Source: Nitrospiraceae bacterium
Lineage (GTDB): Bacteria; Nitrospirota; Thermodesulfovibrionia; UBA6902
Length of the DNA: 33,925 nucleotides
Assembly: GCA_003599505.1 (NCBI GenBank)
Contig: QZKO01000046.1
Location: forward strand, 1-33,925
Reading direction: 5' to 3'
Each line of letters opens with the position of its first letter. Within the stretch, counting starts at the first letter, position 1. A program made the position numbers and the translations under genes. Below, one piece after another: positions 30,086-33,925 of this stretch. Under the pieces are notes generated by a model. The model ran no database searches. It worked only from the letters and a program-made list of their open reading frames with translations, and was not told the DNA's origin.

Positions 30086-31192
30086 TTACTGCGGCAGACT
30101 TTTCTGAAGCCACGGGACCACGATCCTCATAATATCGTTGTAAAAAACAAAGGCAATCAAAGTGAATAATATGGCCATGCCGGCCTTGTTGGCAATGACA
30201 AGCGCCTTTTCGCTCAGGGGTTTCCCCCTTAACGCTTCAATAGTAAAAAACATAAGGTGTCCCCCGTCAAGGACAGGGATGGGCAGCAGGTTGAGTATTG
30301 CGAGGTTGATGCTGATTATCGCGATAAAGTTAAAATAAGCGAACGGCCCCACGGACGCGGCCTTTGCGGCGGCATCCACTATCAGGATGGGCCCTCCTAC
30401 CTGTTTTGTCGACACAGCGCCGGTAAACAGTTTGACTACAACTTCTATCGTAAGCGCGCACCATCCGTACAGCGCCTCAATGGCCCTGAAAGGCGCGCTG
30501 AATATGCTATCGCTCTGTATCACATGCGCGTCCAGTCTCTTGGAAATGCCTATTCTCCCGACAATGGTTCCCTTGCCGGTTTCATCCTTCGCTTCCGCCG
30601 GCTCCGGGGTTATCCGCACGTTTATGAATTCATCGCCCCTTTTGACCCTGAGACCCAATTCCTTCCCCGGGCTCTTTGAGAAAATCCCGGCCATTTCATT
30701 CCAGTCCATCACGGACGTCCCGTCGATTTCTACAACGGTATCGCCTTCTTTCAGGCCGGCCTTCATAGCGGGCGAACCGTCCATAACGCTCTCTATCGTG
30801 GAAGTCATGCTGTCAAGCTCCGGTATCGCGACAGGAAGCTTTAAACCCAGGAACACAAGAAAGATGATATAAGCCAGCACAAGATTAAAAACAGGACCGG
30901 CAATAACGATTGCCGCCCTTTTCCATACAGGCTGATATTGAAACGCCCTCGGCTTGTCTTCTTCAGCAAGCTCTTCCCCGGGCTCTTCTCCGAGAGGTTT
31001 TACATATCCTCCGAGAGGTATCGCGGAGATCAGATACTCGGTCTCGCCGATCTTTCTCCCTAAAACCTTCGGGCCGAAGCCGAGGGAAAATTTCAGGACC
31101 TTTACATTAACAAGCTTCGCGAAAATAAAATGCCCCAGCTCATGAAAAAAGATAAGTAAACCGAAAAAAATTACCGCCCACAAAATTGACAT
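30086..31192 (-). CDS. rseP: RseP-type site-2 intramembrane zinc protease
   Basis: A 368-residue multi-pass protease that in other bacteria cleaves anti-sigma-E (RseA) and clears signal-peptide remnants. The zinc motif HELGH (residues 17-21) is in TM1, a single PDZ domain lies around 115-205 (GSPAMKAGLKEGDTVVEIDG), and the second active-site block NLLPIPVLDGGH is in a later helix. E. coli RseP has two PDZ domains; this protein has one, like many non-proteobacterial members. AAAGGAAA precedes the ATG. It lies downstream of uppS-cdsA-dxr, a conserved arrangement. Confidence 0.95.
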   Translation of the reverse strand: MSILWAVIFFGLLIFFHELGHFIFAKLVNVKVLKFSLGFGPKVLGRKIGETEYLISAIPLGGYVKPLGEEPGEELAEEDKPRAFQYQPVWKRAAIVIAGPVFNLVLAYIIFLVFLGLKLPVAIPELDSMTSTIESVMDGSPAMKAGLKEGDTVVEIDGTSVMDWNEMAGIFSKSPGKELGLRVKRGDEFINVRITPEPAEAKDETGKGTIVGRIGISKRLDAHVIQSDSIFSAPFRAIEALYGWCALTIEVVVKLFTGAVSTKQVGGPILIVDAAAKAASVGPFAYFNFIAIISINLAILNLLPIPVLDGGHLMFFTIEALRGKPLSEKALVIANKAGMAILFTLIAFVFYNDIMRIVVPWLQKSLPQ

Positions 31193-31230
31193 TGTTGAAT
31201 TTCCTTTACATGTATTTTAACATTCATCCA

Positions 31231-31262
31231 GGCAAGGGCCGACACAGAGGCCTGCCCCTACA
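31231..31262 (-). repeat. GTAGGGGC-type element overlapping the dxr stop
   Basis: On the minus strand GTAGGGGCAGGCC, a short TCTGTGTC spacer, and GGCCCTTGCC form an imperfect hairpin. The TAG of this element is the stop codon of dxr. It is related to the palindrome at 3033-3057 in its GTAGGGGC head. It fills much of the 65-base dxr-rseP gap. Confidence 0.7.
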
Positions 31263-32415
31263 TAACTCTTAACTCATCTATTATTTCCTTTGCCTTTTCT
31301 TTTGCCAGGTCCGACGCTTTGATGACAGTGTCTATACTATCAGTTTTCAGGACGTTATGCGCCTCCATTGCTCTTGAGACCACAAGCGATATGGCCCTGA
31401 AAGATATTTTCCTGTCAAGAAACGCTTCCACGGCAACCTCATTCGCCGCGTTTAATACGCAGGGCATGGTCCCGCCCGCCCTTATCGCTTCATACGCAAG
31501 CGCAAGCGCCGGGTATTTCCCCATGTCCGGTTCTTCAAAAGTGAGCTTTCCGACACCGGCAAGATCGAGCGGCGGCATCGCCCCGCTGAACCTTTCAGGG
31601 AAGGAAAGCGCGTAACTGATCGGCCCCTTCATGTCAGGGACGGACATATGCGCGATAACGCTGCCGTCGATGAACCTGACCATTGAATGGATAATGCTCT
31701 GCGGATGCAGGACCACCTCTACCTTTTCAGGAGGCAGATTAAAAAGCCAGCAGGCCTCTATCACCTCAAGCCCCTTGTTCATCAGGGTCGCCGAATCTAT
31801 GGAAATCTTTTTCCCCATGTCCCACGTCGGGTGCTTCAGGGCGTCTTCAGGCGTCACCGCGTCGAGCTCTGAAATACTTTTCCTTAAAAAAGGGCCTCCT
31901 GACGCGGTCAGGACAATCTTCCGGATTTCGTCCATGTCCCTGCCGTTTAAACACTGGAATACCGCGCTGTGCTCGCTGTCAACAGGGATAATACGGACGC
32001 CGCGTCCGGCAGCCAGGGGGATTATTATGCCGCCTGCCATTACAAGGGCTTCTTTAGTTGCAAGGGCTATGTCTTTCCCTGCTTTTATGGCTTCGTACGT
32101 GGGAACGAGGCCCGCTGAGCCCACTATGGCGGATACGACCATGTCCGCGTTTTCGATAGTCGCCGCCCTGACCAGCCCCTGCTCCCCTGAAAAGATTTCA
32201 ACCGGGAGGTCTTTTTTCCTGACGCTCGCAGCGGCGTCTTCGTCAAAGACCGCCGCAATTTCCGGTTTGAATTCCCTTATCTGGGACTCAAGCAGGTCAA
32301 TATTGTTCCTTGCTGCCAGCCCGACAACCTTGAATTTGTCCTGACGGCCCCGGACCACTTCGAGGGTGTTTTTGCCGATAGAGCCTGTGGACCCCAGTAT
32401 GGAAATTCTTTTCAA
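31258..32415 (-). CDS. dxr: 1-deoxy-D-xylulose 5-phosphate reductoisomerase
   Basis: A 385-residue MEP-pathway enzyme converting DXP to MEP with NADPH. The nucleotide-binding GSTGSIGKNTLEV is at residues 8-20. Metal ligands D146 and E148 (PVDSEHSAVFQCL) and E217 (MNKGLEVIEA) are present, as is the flexible-loop region around HPTWDMGKKISIDSATL. The start is TTG 32415, with GTGAGG 5 bases upstream, and it overlaps the cdsA TGA (TTGA). The stop TAG belongs to a GTAGGGGC repeat element, so the last residues (ELRVM) may have been set by repeat insertion. Part of the uppS-cdsA-dxr-rseP block. Confidence 0.97.
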   Translation of the reverse strand: MKRISILGSTGSIGKNTLEVVRGRQDKFKVVGLAARNNIDLLESQIREFKPEIAAVFDEDAAASVRKKDLPVEIFSGEQGLVRAATIENADMVVSAIVGSAGLVPTYEAIKAGKDIALATKEALVMAGGIIIPLAAGRGVRIIPVDSEHSAVFQCLNGRDMDEIRKIVLTASGGPFLRKSISELDAVTPEDALKHPTWDMGKKISIDSATLMNKGLEVIEACWLFNLPPEKVEVVLHPQSIIHSMVRFIDGSVIAHMSVPDMKGPISYALSFPERFSGAMPPLDLAGVGKLTFEEPDMGKYPALALAYEAIRAGGTMPCVLNAANEVAVEAFLDRKISFRAISLVVSRAMEAHNVLKTDSIDTVIKASDLAKEKAKEIIDELRVM

Positions 32416-33227
32416 AAGCGCCTCACTATGAAATAGAGTATGGGGCCCGCGGCAAGAAAGCCGTCGATCTTGTCGAGCATGCCGCCGTGACCGGGGATAA
32501 TATTGCTCGAGTCCTTGACGCCCGCGTCCCGTTTAAACATGGATTCAATCAGGTCTCCGAATAATGCCGCTGTCCCCAATGCAGCGCCCACTGCCGCCGC
32601 TTCCGTTCCGGACAGACCGGGGATATCAAAAATATTTTTAATTATTACGGCGCCCAGCGCGCCGCCTGCCACGCTGCCGAAGGCCCCTTCGATAGTCTTA
32701 TTGGGGCTTACAGCCGGATACAGTTTGTTGCGGCCCAGGTATGTCCCCACATAATAAGCCATACTGTCTGAAAGCCACACCGACGCGTAAAGAAGGAATA
32801 TGTATTCAAGGCCGTTCTCCCCGGTCCTTAACAACCACTGAAAGCTGAGGGAAAACGCTATATAAAAAAACCCCAGTACCAGGGGCCCGAGCGACGACAT
32901 ACAGCCGGAAGGTGTAGTTACCAGGAGCAGCCTGAGCAGCAGGATAAGAAACAGGCCGGAAAACACGCCGAAGGTAAAATATTCCGGGTGGCGGCAGGAC
33001 AAATAAAACAATGCCGCGCCGATCGCAATACCAGGCAAATACAGCCTTGCAGGCACTCTGTACATCGTATAAAATTCCCACATGGCAAGCGCCGCGACGA
33101 CCGCAAGCAGGGCCAGGAAATACGGCCACGGCGGCAGATAATAAACAAAGGCAATGAGGACCGGCAGTATCAGCGCGCCGGCGACATGCCTTTTTATGAA
33201 CGAACTGTTTTTTACGCCTTTTTGCAT
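32412..33227 (-). CDS. cdsA: Phosphatidate cytidylyltransferase
   Basis: A 271-residue multi-pass membrane enzyme making CDP-diacylglycerol from phosphatidate and CTP. The signature SMFKRDAGVKDSSNIIPGH then GGMLDKIDG is near the C-terminus, matching the family pattern with lysine in place of the usual arginine after the last aspartate. SPNKTIEGAFGSVAGG precedes it. About seven or eight helices are predicted from the N-terminal hydrophobic runs. I start at ATG 33227, 19 bases after uppS ends. The frame stays open to 33308 inside uppS, but that part is polar and unlike the family. Confidence 0.94.
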   Translation of the reverse strand: MQKGVKNSSFIKRHVAGALILPVLIAFVYYLPPWPYFLALLAVVAALAMWEFYTMYRVPARLYLPGIAIGAALFYLSCRHPEYFTFGVFSGLFLILLLRLLLVTTPSGCMSSLGPLVLGFFYIAFSLSFQWLLRTGENGLEYIFLLYASVWLSDSMAYYVGTYLGRNKLYPAVSPNKTIEGAFGSVAGGALGAVIIKNIFDIPGLSGTEAAAVGAALGTAALFGDLIESMFKRDAGVKDSSNIIPGHGGMLDKIDGFLAAGPILYFIVRRF

Positions 33228-33246
33228 CCTGTTTGTCCGCTTTTCC

Positions 33247-33925
33247 TCACAGCGCTCCGAACCGCCTTTCCCTGCCGCTGTATTCCGAGACGGCCGACAG
33301 GAATTCATCCCTGCCGAAATCAGGCCAGAGGGTCCCGGTAAAGTAAAATTCAGAATAAGCCGCCTGCCAGAGAAGGAAATTACTGAGCCTCATCTCGCCG
33401 CTTGTGCGTATGATCAGATCAGGGTCCGGTATCCCCGCGGTATAAAGATAAGACTCAAAAACCTTTTCGTCAACGTCTTCAGCCCGCACCCCGGCGGTCA
33501 TTATGGTTTTCACGGCATTGACTATCTCAGCCCTGCTGCCGTAGCTCAGGGCGCTTGAGACCACAAGCCCGGTGTTGTTTTTTGTCAGTTTTTCAAAGTC
33601 GCTTACCAGTTTTTGGATATTCACCGGAAGTTTTTCAATGCAGCCTATGGCCCTGAAGACCACATTCATTTTATGCAGCCTACGCATTTCGCTTCTCAAA
33701 TACTTGTCCAGAAGACGCATGAGGGCGTTTACCTCGGCAGCGGGTCTCTTCCAGTTTTCCATCGAAAATATATAAAAAGTGACCGCCTCCAGGCCTATCC
33801 CGGCAGCAGTATCTATTATTTCGTTTACTCTCTTGACGCCGTTCCTGTGACCCTCGAGGCGGGGAAGTCCCCTCTTTTTGGCCCACCGGCCGTTTCCGTC
33901 CATGATAAGCGCCACGTGTCTGATG
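33247..33925 (-). CDS. uppS: Undecaprenyl diphosphate synthase, 5' end cut by the window
   Basis: About 225 residues of a cis-prenyltransferase that extends farnesyl diphosphate with IPP to the C55 carrier lipid for peptidoglycan. The substrate-binding RHVALIMDGNGRWAKKR is at the right edge. FYIFSMENWKRP, the RTSGEMRLSNFLLWQ block and the end motif YSEFYFTGTLWPDF are all intact. The codons before the GTG at 33915 (Ile-Arg-His) match the family, so the true start lies outside the window. First gene of the visible uppS-cdsA-dxr-rseP block. Confidence 0.95.
   Translation of the reverse strand, partial: IRHVALIMDGNGRWAKKRGLPRLEGHRNGVKRVNEIIDTAAGIGLEAVTFYIFSMENWKRPAAEVNALMRLLDKYLRSEMRRLHKMNVVFRAIGCIEKLPVNIQKLVSDFEKLTKNNTGLVVSSALSYGSRAEIVNAVKTIMTAGVRAEDVDEKVFESYLYTAGIPDPDLIIRTSGEMRLSNFLLWQAAYSEFYFTGTLWPDFGRDEFLSAVSEYSGRERRFGAL

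Noticed and set aside
31631-32344. 237-codon plus-strand frame opposite dxr
   Set aside because: Antisense of dxr; serine-rich translation without family features.
1-33925. CRISPR arrays, tRNA or rRNA genes, insertion sequences
   Set aside because: I looked for regularly spaced repeats, cloverleaf-like segments and transposase motifs and saw none; the repeats present are short intergenic fillers without spacers.

Overview
This window is about 34 kb of a bacterial chromosome with dense, mostly co-oriented gene blocks and a GC content of roughly 50-55%. The genes point to an anaerobic or microaerophilic, formate-using Gram-negative chemotroph. Features include a complete 14-gene complex I operon, an NAD-linked selenocysteine formate dehydrogenase, a sensor kinase with periplasmic CxxCH motifs, and the uppS-cdsA-dxr-rseP envelope/isoprenoid block. 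The repeat-filled intergenic gaps (GTAGGGGC palindromes, AGCTnATAGC and GAACCCTT families) resemble Nitrospirota genomes. That assignment is an inference from style and gene content, since no rRNA is present.

Layout. (1) Positions 1-2532, minus strand: a signalling operon of a heme-motif histidine kinase, a stand-alone receiver protein, a DRTGG-domain protein and an RsbW-like ATPase that runs off the left edge. (2) Positions 2616-17055, plus strand: nuoABCDEFGHIJKLMN in canonical order. It starts from a strong sigma70-type promoter placed so close to nuoA that the transcript would be nearly leaderless. Several intercistronic gaps are filled by short repeats. (3) Positions 17109-18491, minus strand: an accessory AAA/DUF4143 ATPase with its own near-consensus leaderless promoter, plus the decayed N-terminus of a second such ATPase. 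(4) Positions 18561-24107, plus strand: a formate dehydrogenase operon (NuoE-like, NuoF-like, a lone cNMP-type domain protein, then a catalytic subunit read through an in-frame UGA at 22473 with a textbook bacterial SECIS hairpin). (5) Positions 24112-33925, minus strand: two tightly packed groups. One is uppS (partial)-cdsA-dxr-rseP. The other is NUDIX-PAS histidine kinase-ABC-F ATPase-NahK-like kinase-DOMON-like protein.

How it fits together: the FDH would oxidise formate and pass electrons through Fe-S subunits to NAD(P)+ (possibly with ferredoxin). Complex I would then return NADH electrons to quinone with proton pumping. The heme-motif kinase operon lies divergent to nuo across only about 120 bp and is a plausible, untested redox regulator of it. 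The right-hand block serves undecaprenyl phosphate, phospholipid and MEP isoprenoid synthesis and envelope stress proteolysis.

I found no rRNA, tRNA, CRISPR array, insertion sequence or convincing riboswitch. I saw no clear Rho-independent terminator. The most informative observations are the Sec/SECIS site, the cNMP-like protein lacking the canonical phosphate-binding arginine, the NuoG/FdhA active-site comparison, the repeats that supply stop codons and replace Shine-Dalgarno sites, and the probable leaderless promoters. None of these alone proves a new system.
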